From Ligula intestinalis (Eukaryota; Platyhelminthes; Cestoda; Diphyllobothriidea; Diphyllobothriidae), in assembly GCA_036362985.1 (NCBI GenBank), contig JAYGXS010000006.1, positions 9,674,075-9,738,074 on the forward strand: a stretch of 64,000 nt of DNA. The letters are read 5' to 3'. How positions within the stretch are numbered: position 1 is the first letter of the stretch; the number at the start of each line of letters is the position of its first letter. The position numbers and the translations under genes were made by a program. Under the pieces are notes generated by a model, which was not told where the DNA came from, did not search any database, and saw nothing but the letters and a program-made list of their open reading frames with translations. Of the stretch, positions 1-13,257 are shown piece by piece.

Positions 1-1400
1 TAAGACTGTAAAAGCATTATGCATATGAGTGGAACGCGTAAAAGCTAAACAGTTTTTCTGACGTTCAAATGAATTGCTGTTTATAAAACAGCATTTTTTA
101 CTGCTTTAAATTTGAGGCAGTGGCCAATTCCTTTTTCTGAACCACATTCTACAGTTATTACTAATGACCATGTCCTTCTTTCGCGTAGTGATGTGTTGTT
201 TTACTTGTAATACATATGCATCTAACGTCCAAACTGAGCGAAAAACTTTGTGGCAACCACTACGTTTGCGGCCGAGATATTTGGATTAAAATTGGCACTC
301 GATAACCACTCAACATGAAGGCGTGAACATTTCTAAGTAAATATAAAACCAAAATATAAGCCACCAAATACCAGGTTATAGTTTGCATCCACGGTATTTT
401 AAAAAGAAAAGTAAATATGTTTCTCAAAAATTTTACTTCATATTCCCTTGGCCATTTTCTTGATTTTTTTTTCACAAAATGAATTTCTGAAGCATGTCTG
501 GGACAAATTCACTAACCATTAACATAAGTCAGGTACAGTCTACCCAAAATAGGATTTCCCGATCTCTTATGCAAATGTATGAAGTTAAACCAAACGGCTC
601 CTCTAGTTATTGAAGCACTGTGTTTATTGTGGAAATTTCATTTCAAAAATACCACGTGTGAATGTTCATACATGAAGAAAAATTATCAAAGAACACTAAA
701 AAATACTTAATTTACCGTATAAGTAAATGCTAACCATCCTAATAGTATGCATGCAGTTTAAAAGCCGTGCATAATATTTTGACCAGGTGTTCGAAGAGCT
801 GGGCACAAGAGTTTAAGAACACGGTCCGGTTTAACAAAAGTGTACTTAATGATAGGGCATATAAAGAGAGAAGAGGACGGCAGGGGTACCAGATAAATCA
901 GACAGTCCTGGCACTGCCAACAAAACTGAAAAGTTCTCACCCAGATGATGTGCAACTGGGTTCTACCAAGAAGGGGTGAGCTATTTATTGAACCGACGTT
1001 CATCAGTGCCTCGTCATCGGCCATTCTCTGTTGCCGCAGATGTGGTTTATATTAACTCGGGAAAGAGTTTACATCGATCTACTGGCTTACAGAAGCTAAC
1101 AAACTTTGTGTAACTTAAAGGTGTCAAAAACAGGCACCCACATTCCAAACTATAATAGAATGGGGGAGGACAGTGTTTGTGGATAATTTGATACGCTACT
1201 GATACCATCTGGTACACTACGGTGGTGGACCATGTGTGGTGCGCCATATGTGTGTCCTATCCCAGTTGATGGTTAGATTTATATTTGGCAGCGAGAAGGA
1301 AATTTAGCCCAAAGGAGTTGTGTATCAAGTTATCCACAAACAATGTCATCCCTCTTTGTTATTACAGTCTGGCCGACTTCAGCCTAGCACGTGGTTGCTG
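1..1400. other. AT-rich non-coding stretch
   Basis: I see no convincing gene or repeat here. The ORFs are all under 90 codons, overlap on both strands, and have no recognisable motif or splice-bounded coding signal. The composition is AT-rich like the rest of the left flank. Confidence 0.6.
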
Positions 1401-1439
1401 ATTAGTAGTACTCACAAGATTTAGGACGTGTATTTGCTT

Positions 1440-1630
1440 CTCGGAGCCAATGGATCGGATATATTTGCAGAAGGACATTATCGACAATGAAAAGGGAAAC
1501 AAAGATGGCCATTGGTGGCTTACTAGCCATCATCATCCAGTCATACTTAGATACAAAAGGTGACCTACCCGAACTTGCGAACTTCCTGATCTGAATCAAA
1601 CGCCCTGACCATTGAACCACGAGCTCTTTG
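1440..1630 (-). repeat. tRNA-derived SINE, copy 1
   Basis: On the minus strand, 1628 to about 1560 reads like a tRNA head: an A-box-like TGGTTCAATGGTCAG and, about 30 nt later, a weak B-box-like AAGTTCGCAAGTTCGGG. The head and the body after it (a segment close to GATGATGGCTAGTAAGCCA) match the element at 34.12-34.34 kb in the same order. The two therefore belong to one SINE family. This copy is diverged. A 119-codon ORF across it is a chance reading and not a gene. Confidence 0.5.
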
Positions 1631-1769
1631 TCTTGGTGGTTTTTGATCAGGAATGTGCGGTTGTAGATAGATGTACACCGATCAGTTAGAAAACAAACTC
1701 CTACGCCTATGGTGCCTTTATAGTTTTGCCAATGATTTGCCTGTCGTTTACGGGTTCGCACAATATCTT

Positions 1770-4700
1770 AACTAAAACTACCCATGTGAGCCTTGATAAA
1801 ACGCTTTTCATAGTCATGGCAGTCTTTAAATTATTGTTTGTAGAAAGTAAGTTAACCAGAATATCACGGATGTCTGGTTATACAAAGTGACAGCTGCGTA
1901 AGTGTGTGTTTTGGCTTTTCTTAACTAAAGATATTGGAAGCCGATTAATGTATAGTATGGACATATATTTTCTCGGGGATTTTGAGAGAAAAATGTAAGG
2001 AAAAAGCTAAAATATGATTTGGCATTGGATCATCTTCAACTTGCTACAGTTGATACCTCGTCATATTGGTAGTGGTAGCCACCTTTTTTCTTAACCCATA
2101 CGGACATTTGACTGGATTCTATCCTCTTCATTTAAGTACAGCTTAAGCGCGAGGAACATTATTTTTAGTTAAATGTTATGTTTAAGTTTTATAAATATTA
2201 TTTATTGAGGTGCCATTACTATGATTTGTCTAACTTGACTTGACCTCTTTTTCTTTCTAGTTTGCAAGAAAATTTAGCATGAAACCAAAAGTGTATTTCA
2301 ATAACTGGGTCAGATAATTTGTTGGAAAATACGATGTCAATGTTTCAAGTGCAATTCTTTCGAAACATTTATGGCACCAAGCGTGAAGGAGATAATTATA
2401 ACGAACATTTTTCAGCCTCTAAGTAAAATCATTTGAATGTGCACTTTTCATGCGTGATATTTGACAATTGCTTTTCTGGGATAGCTGTAGTATCCCACGC
2501 AAGGTTAGCTCTTTAAAGACGCAATTTCCATCACCTTTGCATATAGGCTACATGCAGTATGCCTTTGAACTCGAGTAACATGCCAAAGTTTGCGAAATAT
2601 TGATTACCAGAATAAGCAATGAAAACCTGAAATTTACTGCCTAAAAGTAAGACAAGGCCTACTTATTATTTCTCATGAAAAACTAAAAAATTCTAGTAAT
2701 CCCCAAGTTCCATAAATATGAAAAATTACAACTTCGAAAAATAACTTAAAATTTTCACAAGTCTATCGAATTATGCAATCGCTTTCTTTATATAAAAATT
2801 AATTTTTTCTTAGTCAGAATAGTAATCATATTGTTTTGATTTAATACCAATATCCTATAGATGAGACTTTAGATGTCCATTACTTTTTCAGCGTTCTCAG
2901 TATCCTCAAGTTTTCTTGCATGAATAGAAAATCTGCTTGACATTTAAATCAACATCCTTAAAATAAGATACCGAATAAATGGATTTACCAAATGAAAATG
3001 TTTTAGATATTAGTTCACATGAAAATGACCACGTAGGCAATTTGTAGAGATTTCCTGAACAAGAAAACACGTTATTGAGCTAAAAGAACGTCCGCAACGA
3101 AAGTTTGATATTGTTATTTCTAAGATTAATACAAAACAACTTTCTGAAATACGGTAACCCTTCTTAAACCCCCTGCATTAGGCATCCAACTGATGAATGT
3201 CTGCGTAAAGTACCTTTTTAGAAGGTAGGGTCAAAATGAAAATGTAGATTTTGACAAGATTTTTTAATTAACCTGAAGGCACATGTTTCAGTTTTAGTGG
3301 AGGTGAAGGAGCTCACCCCTCGCCAAACCATTGCATGATCATTGCATGATTTTGTAAAAATATTCTATTGAAGTACTGAAGCTTGTTTATGTAGTGGTTT
3401 TATGGTTATATCAGTTGGATATATTACCTTAACAGGAGAGATTTCATCGAAACTGCACATTCTTGCACAAGCACTGTCACTTAAACTATTCCGAAAAAAC
3501 ATCCGAAGAAAAAAGTGGTCCGTCATCCTTACGCGCAATTTTGAAAACAGGGTAAAAATTATCAAGCAAATTGAAAAGAAACAAGATCTTTGGAAAATCG
3601 AGTTGTATTCTTGACTCTACGAAAAGGTATCACTTTTAACGTCGTCAAAAAAATTGCGCTGATGAGCGGAGCGATGTGATACCGTTTGGATTATGGGCCA
3701 CGTATTATCTTCCTTTCCTTGATGTCATTCAGTTTAACTTGCGGCCTACCAAAAGGCAGTACCTAAGACGACAGACACTTGCTAGTACGAGAACTTTATT
3801 CGCAAAACGCTTTTGTCTGTCTTGTGAGTACTCTGTATTCTCTGCAAACAGTTTTTTATGTTAAAATACAGAGTTGGGGACATATATTGTCTTTTACCAC
3901 GCACTTCAGTACTCAAAATACGCAATTTAAAATCCACTGCACAACATAGTTTATGCAACTAATGCCAATTAGTTGATTCGGTCTCGAAGAGTAGATTCTT
4001 TTTTTGATCTTGAATGTCTGACAAAGAGAACTCTTTCCTCAGCCACCGCGGCTGCCCCTTTCTGAAATCATTGGCCCTTCTGATGCTACAACACTGATCT
4101 TACTCCTTGATGACCGTGGGAATAACTCGCCTGCGAGTACCCAACACCAAATTACCTTGCTCACTGCAACCGTCCACTGTCAGTCGGGGTCACCCACCTT
4201 GCGTCGTATTGGGCGCAATGGCTGGTGGAGATCAGTTCGTTATCCGATCATTTTATTAATGTCCCTCCGAATGATTTCAATGATAAAGTATTGTACAAGG
4301 TCGGGGGTCGACAAAGGAATTCAATTAATACTTATAATAAACGAATCCCATGATCGTGGAACAACATAAGTCCAGACTTCAAATTAGCTCATTGAGTGAC
4401 TATTACAATTAATTATAGTCAATCAAGCAGTGATATTTCTTACTTTGGTTACTTAAGTTCATTCCTCTACGTATTGTCAGATAAAAAAGTATTTAATCGG
4501 AAGCAAGATGCTATAAGTTTTTTAATTGTAAGCTTCACTGGCCACTTTATCAATAACGTGCAAAAGTTGGCTAAATATCTGCTAAGTCTACACTCTTTTT
4601 GATAGGAATCATGATCACTGTATTTGCAAGCTGATCACTACAAACATTTATGATATACTCAAAACGTTTCCAAGATACTAGCTTCCGCAAAAATATATAA

Positions 4701-7700
4701 GAACACAAGGTAAACGTACCGTTAAATTCGAAATCTTTGTGTTGAAAAACCATAAAACAAGGGGGTTTGTCGCGTTTAATAACGTAGTCACCTGGTGGGC
4801 ATCTTACTTATCATTTAGACTGATATTCTCCTTTATCTGCTACGAATTCAATTAGCTGACTTTACATAATGATTTTCCTGATTTATATATAAGACATCGG
4901 AGAAGCAGGACTATATGGCTGAGGGTTCTTTAAGGGAATAGATGATGGCTAGAGAAACAAATGAACTACTGAAAAAATCTTAATCGAAGACATTTACACA
5001 GTTTGCACTTTGCAAACTAAAACTGCAGTCTCAGGTAGACATGTTTCGTGATTTCAATTCCGTCATTAAACTAAAAGTAGCACGCAGTTGGGATTTAATA
5101 AGCTTAACTACATATTTTTCTTTGCTTTCTACGAATTTCGAAGATCTTGATTGAACCGTACTGACTGTCAGTGGCTTTCAAAACTCTCACATTTTTGTAT
5201 TCCACCTTCATTTTAAGATCTTCTTTTTAGTGGAAATCTACGCCGAGAACGCAAAGACAGGTAGATTTTGTACGATTTGCAAGTACGCATGAACAGATAT
5301 CGCCGATATCAATGTAGAAATTTGTCTTCTATCTGACACGGTAAGGGAACAAAACCAAAAGTTCTAAAATGGAAGAACACGGATGTGAAAGCTCCAGGGC
5401 ATAACTGATTGGCTTTTGATTTCCGAAAAACTGCATAGCTAAAAATCGCAAACGTCCAGGCGCCTTAACTGCCACGCTGGACAAGGGAACAGGGAAGACA
5501 AGGTTTGAGATATTATTTAATTTTTTAATATGTGTATATCGAAGCTTTTGGTGATTATGACAACCCTCGTAAAAACTAAATTACTGAGCACAATTGGATG
5601 AAATACTATTGAAATCACACAACCGATAACACCAGATGTTAGTTCTGAAAGGATACTGTCGATGTAATCTCTGCTTTGGGTAAATACGGCTAGCGGCAGT
5701 TGTTCGGACAGGAAATGATGCCCGGGCTCGACTTTGTCCTTTATTAAACAGAAGGGGCAAAAGTCCATGAGGTCTCGGCAGCCAGCAGATATTTGCTTTG
5801 ATAAGGTAGATTGTTTATTCACCGTAGAAAAGAAGTCAAGCAAACGGACCGAAGAGCCACAAGGTAATGGATGAACTTCATAACAATATGGAGTTTTTAA
5901 GACGTGAACAGTAAGTGGTTACCAAATTGATAGATAAGGTAAGGAAAGAAAAAGCCGTAAAGTGTTTTGTGACGATAGTATATTCACTTGACCTTTCAGA
6001 CAAACATTGTGTACAGAGTATAAGCAAATTTGCTAGAGTTAAGTGGATATCAGAATATATGTGCGGAGATTGATCGGCATGTACGCTTTTGGTAGCCTAT
6101 TTAGACTATGTCTGCGTATTTTATCGATGTGTTTTTACCTCTGACGCTTGGTTCGCAATTTACAACTTCACTTGTCAGAGGACGATATGAGTCCATCCAC
6201 AAATGCCGTCAGCATGGCTGGACTGCCATATCTTTTCTTGAAAATGTCGTGGAATAAAGCAGTGCAATTTATATTTGGTCAACCAGTCGTGAAAGCGATA
6301 TCAAAGCCAGCATTACGCCACCTGCATTCGAAAACCTTTTTTCAACACTTTCTTTGCAAACCACGTTTAAAACCCTGCGCAGTACTGTCTTGAAACCTAT
6401 GTTTTAGATTTCATGAGCGTACAATTGTTTTCTTACCACGCACATAGGGGGAACATTTTACAAGTTAGCACAAAACGTGAGCCTGATAACCAACTGCTGT
6501 CTACTGCTGTTAATTCAGCAATATTTAATCTATGGTATCTGTGCGATTGCTCCCAAAGGGGAATAAATATTGGGTCGTTTTGCGGCGAAGACACATTTGA
6601 CTGCAACCATAAAAGAAGAAAGACAAAAAACACACGATAAATTTCTAGCTTATGGGCGTTTGGTTGGGAATTGGATAGCCAGGCATCGTAATTCCTTGCA
6701 AGCAGAGCAAAATGCTTTGTTCTTCTGCTTTCTGTTTCTCACGTTCCTACGCTTAAGTTTGCTGAAGGGCAACTTGGATAAATGTGTACCGTGAGAGTAA
6801 ATATAATTAGGCTTTTGGAGAGAAAGGCAAAAAGGACCGTTTTGGAGAACGGGCTGGTCATCCGTTCTACAACAAGTTCATTTCAATTTTCTGTGTGTTT
6901 TATATTGCAATGAAGCTGGTAAATTGTGTAAATGGCTTAAATTATATAACGAATCCTACGGAATAAGTCGTTGGTTATTTTATACTGAATATTTGATGAC
7001 AATAGCTCCTCTTTGGTCATGAAAGGAAACATCAATTTGACAGATATGTCTGCAAATGCGGCTTAAAAATATAAAATGGTAAAAAGAACTGCATAAATCA
7101 CGAAACCAGTTGCATTTTCTTACAGCACAGATATCTGTTGCTCTGAACTTTGATGTAAGACACAAAAAGTAGAACAAAAAAATTAGATTTATTTCGTGCA
7201 AGAAAGCGGATGTATTCATCGTCAATTGAACTGCTTACATACGACTTTTTTACCCAACTTAAGGCTAAAGTATGCATTCATTTATGTTATGGTATGCTTT
7301 GAGCTATAGTTTAGGGTAAGTTTCATTTGGTTTTTGATCCGTAAAGAGCTATTTTGAAGCTAGGGAACAGTCTTATTTAAGGCCGGTATATATACCCTAC
7401 TTAAGTTTGAGGGGAACATGCTTCGGAATTTGAAGATAGTTCCATTTTTGTAAACCCTTCCCGTGGTTTATTTGTGAAAATTACAAGTGAACACATATTT
7501 GGCTCCCGCATTTTTTTCTTTCAAATTGCGAGCAAGATCGAAAGAATATGTTGCAATAGTTAAAGATATCAAAAAAGACCATGTGTTTTTTTTAAATCTG
7601 TTTATAAATATATCCATGAGAATGTATCGAGATATTAATATGGTACAGCCATCCGATCACTATCATAGCAGCCTTATGCATATTGATCATGACAACGCAA

Positions 7701-9290
7701 GCAAACACTCTGAACCACTCTATACACGCAATATGCTTCGTCATATTTTGAAGAAATTAAACTGTACAAAAATTGGCACGGTCTGATTTTTGTAAAATGC
7801 TTACCCATTAGCCCGTGAAATCAAGCCAAATCTCTAAATTTAACTCAAAGCTGTCACGTTTTCATTTGATCCGTAAGACATACGTTCATGTAGATAATAT
7901 TTGTAAAAATATATGATAAATTTGATGAGGTAAACTGGGTTAGACTAATCAAACAGAATTAATTTGTCAAGAGGTGGTTTGAAGTTAGCCAGTGTTGCAG
8001 ATGATGTGATAAAAAAGCACACCTAGGGCAAAACTGATTTCTACCTTACCTCATTCAGGCAAGCTCTCTAATAAAAAATGATTATCTTCATACCGGTTTT
8101 GAACTGAATTTTCGTCACAATGTTTCCTAAAACAGGGACACTTTTAACCTTTTTTGAACCCGATGATGGACATGCGCGGTCACTGTTCATCAAGCGTTCG
8201 CACTTTTGTCGATACGTATGAAGGCCAACTAATTAAATGGTGTATTCCAAAATAGTTGATGCGTTAAAAAGTGCTGGTAACTAATTTTTTTTCAAAATTG
8301 AGAGAACAATCATATTATTGAGTAACATCAACTCTCATTCAATGCAAAAACTTTTCCTTCTTTTATTAAAAATCAACGATTTACCTAATAACTGAAAATT
8401 GTGCAAGAGGTTGAGAAAAATATAAATATTAAGGCATTGCATTGCGCTTTTACTGATAAAATTCAAGAACCACAATGTCAGAAGCGAGAGGTTATCTAAA
8501 AGGGAAAATGTTTATCGAAATTTGTCAACGTGCTTGTTGACTATTGTGCAATTGAAAACAAAATCGGTAGCAAAACTTACAAACATATGTTTTAGCACCC
8601 TGCTTACAGGAGCTGGACAATCAAATTCTGCTCGATATTCTTTTAGACAGTTACTCATAAAGCATTTAGGTTCGCAGCAAAAGCAACTAAACTGGACGAA
8701 CATTATTACTTTTGCGATCAATTGTGCTTTAAAGGACTTAAATTTAACAAATGTGTTTGCTAAAGTAAGAGGAACTTGGTATTATAGCAAACCATTGCCA
8801 CAAAGTTTTCTAATAAATGGAGGGAGAATCATTTGATTTAACTCGTACCAAGCACTTAGCTATTCAGAGAGATAATAAAACGATCAGCAGCTGCCTTTCC
8901 TTAACGTTCTTGTTAAACCCAATAGTTAAATTAAGCCGATTATTAAAGCAATGCAAAGAACACCACCCATTTTCTCAGCTTACGCAGCCGTCATCCGGTA
9001 GCTCACAAACAAAGCCATATGACAACGTCCTTTGAATGGATTCAAATTCCTTACAACAGGCCAAAGGAATTGGTATGCGAGATTCTACATCTATGCAACC
9101 AATTTTGTGCAGAATGGCTATTCAAAGGTATGAATACGTGGATGTCTTTATGTTTAGCTTCGGAAGATCAAATTAAAACAATCATCAGGTATATGACACT
9201 CTCTGCCAAATATTAAGAACCACACACGCGCGGTTGAGTGCACCGTCGCGAGACTAAGTGATGAAATTGCACACTGCCCAGGAAGCTTCA
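1770..9290. other. Long AT-rich non-coding region
   Basis: There are only short ORFs on either strand, without recognisable domains. Apart from the old dispersed repeat at about 2.88-3.27 kb, I see nothing I can name. Introns or intergenic DNA of a host gene cannot be excluded, but no exon could be supported. Confidence 0.5.
2880..3270 (+). repeat. Old dispersed AT-rich repeat, copy 1
   Basis: The segment around 2885-3150 is recognisably similar to 50,045-50,310. Shared blocks in the same order include CCTTAAAATAA / CCTTTAAAATAA, ATGAAAATG.CCA / ATGAAAATGGTCA, AACGTCYGCAAC and ATTGTTATT. The following part (about 3190-3270: ACCTTTTTAGAAG, then GGTCAAAATG) resembles 17,860-17,930. The family is unidentified, ancient and apparently non-coding. 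Confidence 0.45.
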
Positions 9291-9299
9291 TGTACAGCA

Positions 9300-9690
9300 C
9301 AGTAATGAACAGGCAGGACGGACAAAATCCTAGAGAGCAATGCGGAATAGTGTGTCGCTTTCTATGCCTAAGTTCACATTCTGAGAACACATGGAAAAAT
9401 GAAGAAATGCTGGGGTCCTGCATAAATGAACACAAGCAGGCTGTGCAACGCGGCAACGAATGATAACAAAATGGTGCCTGCTTCTACGCAAAGGCCCATG
9501 CGTTCAGGTTTGCAGTCATCAAGATAACCAGTTATGCCGAAAAGGAGATGAGCCAAGAATTTTCTCCATGAATCTCAGTAAATTGATGCATTGCTCTGTG
9601 ATTGGCGCACAATGACCTACGTTGTCACTTATACAGTACTGCCACTAATATTTTATTAACTTTTACACCACACAACTGCCAGTTTTTTGC
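9300..9690 (+). pseudogene. PLE GIY-YIG endonuclease relic
   Basis: Penelope-like elements encode a reverse transcriptase followed by a GIY-YIG endonuclease. One plus-strand frame shows the usual order. Near 9330 it reads REQCGIVCRFLCLSS, standing where other PLEs have CGVVYRI.C..C. It continues with INEHKQAVQRGNE at 9420-9460, then two adjacent stops, and then FYAKAHAFRFAVIKIT to about 9530. The Y of the GIY motif is C here and the YIG part is lost. The downstream sequence (ATNILLTFT at about 9640-9665) looks like a PLE tail. The assignment rests on motif order only. It is a heavily decayed fragment with no detectable RT part beside it. Confidence 0.5.
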
Positions 9691-9829
9691 GGCTGGTGCC
9701 ACCTCCGACAAACCGCCTTACGAAATTTGAAGTTAATGTGAAAAATTTCCTTGTGATTGAGCAATCTTTTTCATAACTCGTGCAAGCACGAGTAACGCAG
9801 TTCATTAATGGCGCTAGCTATGAAACCTT

Positions 9830-11580
9830 GTTAACCGGCGATACAAAATAAAATTGACTCATATATACTTGTAGCGTGCTGCGCAGAAATAACAGTAACT
9901 TATAACTTTACAGTGATCTCTATGCCTCAGAACTGCTATGCTTGCAATACTATAGTCCAAATGCCATACGCTGTGCTACCTGAATACATAGAGCAGAATA
10001 TTTGTTCTGGTTTTGTTAATACGTTTCTTACATTTACGGAAATTGAATCTTCAGATTTTAATTTACTGTGTATCTTTAAACAACTGACAAATCTACCAAT
10101 GAGTAACATGAGTTAAATCAAATTAGTTTTCAGATCATGATATGTAAAATGACGTTACCCATCGCTTTTGGCAAATAAAAGGGATGAAGTACGCACAAAT
10201 AACCGCGTTTATTATACGGACACGCGTATTATACTGCGATCTAAATCTAGTTAGTCAGATCAGATAAATTGTATTTTCGTTGTGGAAACCATCTATGATC
10301 GGAAGCATTATGTTTGCTTACACTCTGACACTTCTCTGGTCAAATATATTAGTTGAGTACGCAAACCTTTTTTATTTTGAATATTTGATTCACTTGTTGA
10401 TTTAAAACATCGCCTGCTTTGCTTGTTCTTCATTAAATTGAACTCTTTTGCGGTTGAGGACTATAAGGGAAACGTTTTGAGTGCGCAAGAATGTTACTTT
10501 CGTAAATAAATTGCCTATACGCGTCGTGTACACAAAATATATTTCATATGCAAGCTTAGACGATCAGAACTACAGCGTATAGGGGCCGTTGCAAATTTTT
10601 AGCTAATGATTATACAACTGTATTAACTCTGCATATTTGCGTTTGCGAACCTATTAAATGATTTAAGAAATATGCTCCCAGTCTCATTATTGGAAAATAT
10701 TGTTTTCAAACCGTTCTGCTAAGAGTGAAAAAGCGACACAATTAAAAGCTCAAGACCCACATAATTGCCCAGGCTTATGTTTTACAAAAAGATATAGAAC
10801 AACCCCGACTATTTGATAAATATTACGTCTTCACAACGTGGAAGCAATTTTTATGCTCTAAATTACGTATTGCTTTTTATCTTAACTGCAACCCTGGATG
10901 GAGGACAGCTTCAAACACATACTAGGCAATTGAAACTTTAAAATAGGCCTGTCTACAAATGTTTCTCATGGTCTACAAAATACTTTGTTGATTACTGTCA
11001 AATTAACGACAAAACTTTATCCTTTAATCCACGAGACTAGTCCAGTGCGTCCTATAGGATATCAATCCGAAATTGGTTTCATGTCAGACTCCTAGACATT
11101 TGCTGCTCTTTTAAATTGTGGCCTGCAAGTTTTCGCTATTTCTTTCAACTCACTACTTCTTAGTGACGCATCACGAAATGCTCTATTTGTCAGTCGGCAG
11201 CCAGCAAAAAGCCTTCTTGAAGCGGATTTCAGGATTTTAGATTCAATTTGAGTGATACAACTTATGTATCTGCTCATCTTGCCCTATTCGGTCTAACAGA
11301 AGGGCACATAGAAAGCAGAAGTAGACTGGCGGAGGAGGCAGTCGTAAAGAGGACCATGATATTCGCCAAAGCAGCGCCATTTGATAAATTCTCGATAAAT
11401 GAATTACGGTTAGTTTCATGTTAAATGATTCAAACGTTGAGGCACAGTAAAATTGTTCGCAAGGACAAAGACCGTGGGAGGAAGAAAAAAAGCTTTCACG
11501 ATTTGCGTCACCACAGCCCACGAATTATTACATAAATTTACAAAAAGATATCAGTAATCTAGAAAATAAAATAGCATTTT
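9830..11580. other. AT-rich non-coding stretch
   Basis: No gene or named repeat is recognised. Two overlapping minus-strand ORFs at 11,092-11,521 (61 and 92 codons) have no motif that I know and no clear splice signals. Confidence 0.5.
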
Positions 11581-11589
11581 TAAGCCTCA

Positions 11590-12040
11590 TTTTTCTTTGT
11601 TACTTTCGTTGTTCACGTAAAAGTAGCTAACAGTCGTCCAGCCTTCTTTCACAAAGCAACGTGTGACTTCTTCTAGTTTTAAGGGCAACCGTACAAATTT
11701 TAGAGGAGGACACAATTGTCAGGCCCCACTTTCAGGCAACCACAAAGACAATGGAAATAGCAGCAAAAGCATTCACGACTTCCGTTAGCGCAGGCCATGA
11801 ACTGGTGTCAAAATTCATTGACGAATATCAGCTATATAGAAAATTGTATCAAGTTTTTAAATATCTTTCCCTTTTGTTATGTTTCATATTCTTTGTGCTC
11901 GTAAAAGTACTGAACAGTCATCCAGCCTTCTTTCGTAAAACCAATTTCGACCTCTTCTCCTATTGAGGGGAACCGTACGAACGTCAGAGAAGAGTACAAT
12001 TAGCAGGTACCACTTTCATTCAAGACAAACGGCAGATAGA
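11590..12040 (+). repeat. Tandem repeat running into assembly gap
   Basis: 11,590-11,760 is repeated at 11,875-12,040 with an offset of 284 bases. For example, TCCAGCCTTCTTTC occurs at 11,637 and at 11,921. GGGCAACCGTACAAATTTTAGAG, with a following CAATTGTCAGGC-type segment, recurs as a variant near 11,970-12,010. The second unit is cut off by the run of Ns, so more units may lie inside the gap. Confidence 0.75.
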
Positions 12041-12140
12041 NNNNNNNNNNNNNNNNNNNNNNNNNNNNNNNNNNNNNNNNNNNNNNNNNNNNNNNNNNNN
12101 NNNNNNNNNNNNNNNNNNNNNNNNNNNNNNNNNNNNNNNN
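12041..12140. other. Assembly gap (100 N)
   Basis: Exactly 100 Ns, the usual placeholder for a gap of unknown size. It sits between a tandem repeat on the left and the outer block of the large palindrome on the right. Confidence 1.
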
Positions 12141-12149
12141 TTTACAGTG

Positions 12150-13255
12150 AGGGATCTGCAACGGATGTACGAGATGTAATCTCACACATTTCCATCCCCC
12201 ATGCACCTGTTCAGTGGGCGCTAAGATTGGCGGGGCAGCTTGCGTAATATGAAGCCCCGTCCAAGATTTTTCACAACAGGTCGTATGCGGCAATTAGCAT
12301 TTGCTGGTACGGATATGACACGTCTCGATTAGCCCATTCTGTGACCAGATCTGCTTCCCGCTTGATTCCAGTACAGCTCAACCTTGGTGCATTTACCCAA
12401 GCTATATAGGCTGACATTAATAATAGGCATGAAAATCTGTGCTGGGAATGCGCCCATTCCCGTGATTACTCATCTCTCAGAAAGGCCACGAGTGCAGATC
12501 ACGCCGCTGTCACGAGAGCGCGTCGTGACTGTCGATTTTTCCTCATAGCTGACTGGCCCACCGATTCAGCTATGTGCCTCGCGTTCCCGCTTATGTACAT
12601 GCGGCCTTTGTGTGAGAATGACTTGCTCTGACTTTCTGTCACGTGCTTGTCTCAGTAAACCCCCCTCTCGCTGGCCAACCTGTGTTCTCTCTGTGTCAAT
12701 CTTTCGGGTTCTTGGTTCGGTGTTCGACTTAGTTAGCAGTACCAGGCACGGTTCATAACAATCTGGAAACGTTATGTCTGTTCTTTTGCAAAATGCTGGC
12801 ATTTCTACAATGTTAACACTTTCTTCTGTGCAGGCATCTTTTGTAGGAGTGCCTGTTGAAGCAACGCTTCTGGTGAGTTTTTAAACTAAAGGCAATATAA
12901 CTTACGCAGTCTTCTCACCGTGAGGGCGAGAGAGCGCGCGCGGAGAGTGCATTCAGGTGAGCGGTCATTGACCATGCCGGGTGTGATTTTTCTGCGCACG
13001 CAAGAGCAATTTTCTCATTTTTATAGCGTTCGCTTCTGCTGCTCCTTGCAGGCACTGGTGCAGGTACTTGGGGTAGTTTGATGGGAATTTTTAAATCAGC
13101 AAGTAGGTTCCGTTACACACGATGTACGGAGGCAACAGTGCGCACGAGAAAAGCGCTGTTTATGCTTCTGAGCTCACATTTTCTCAGCCATGCCTGGTGT
13201 CCCCTATTCATTGGGACAGGTGCCGACTTTTGCGACCAATATAACCGGCTCCGCT
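12150..13255 (+). repeat. Palindrome block A, left outer arm
   Basis: This roughly 1.1-kb block is the inverse of 44,110-45,180, with high similarity over its whole length (by eye about 90%). Examples are CCACCGATTCAGCTATGTGCC, the GAGAGGGGGGTTTACTGAGACAAG-type run, and CTCAGCCATGCCTGG at the inner edge. The first 300 bases also resemble the inner palindrome copies at 28.28-28.5 kb and 36.05-36.2 kb. It holds no ORF with a recognisable product. At the inner edge it is interrupted by a LINE fragment that begins at about 13,258. Confidence 0.8.
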
Positions 13256-13257
13256 GT

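Noticed and set aside
1402..1761. 119-codon minus-strand ORF
   Set aside because: It runs through a tRNA-derived SINE and has no domain. The open frame is chance.
5517..5843. 108-codon minus-strand ORF with several Cys
   Set aside because: No recognisable zinc-finger spacing, no homologous copy in the window and no splice context.
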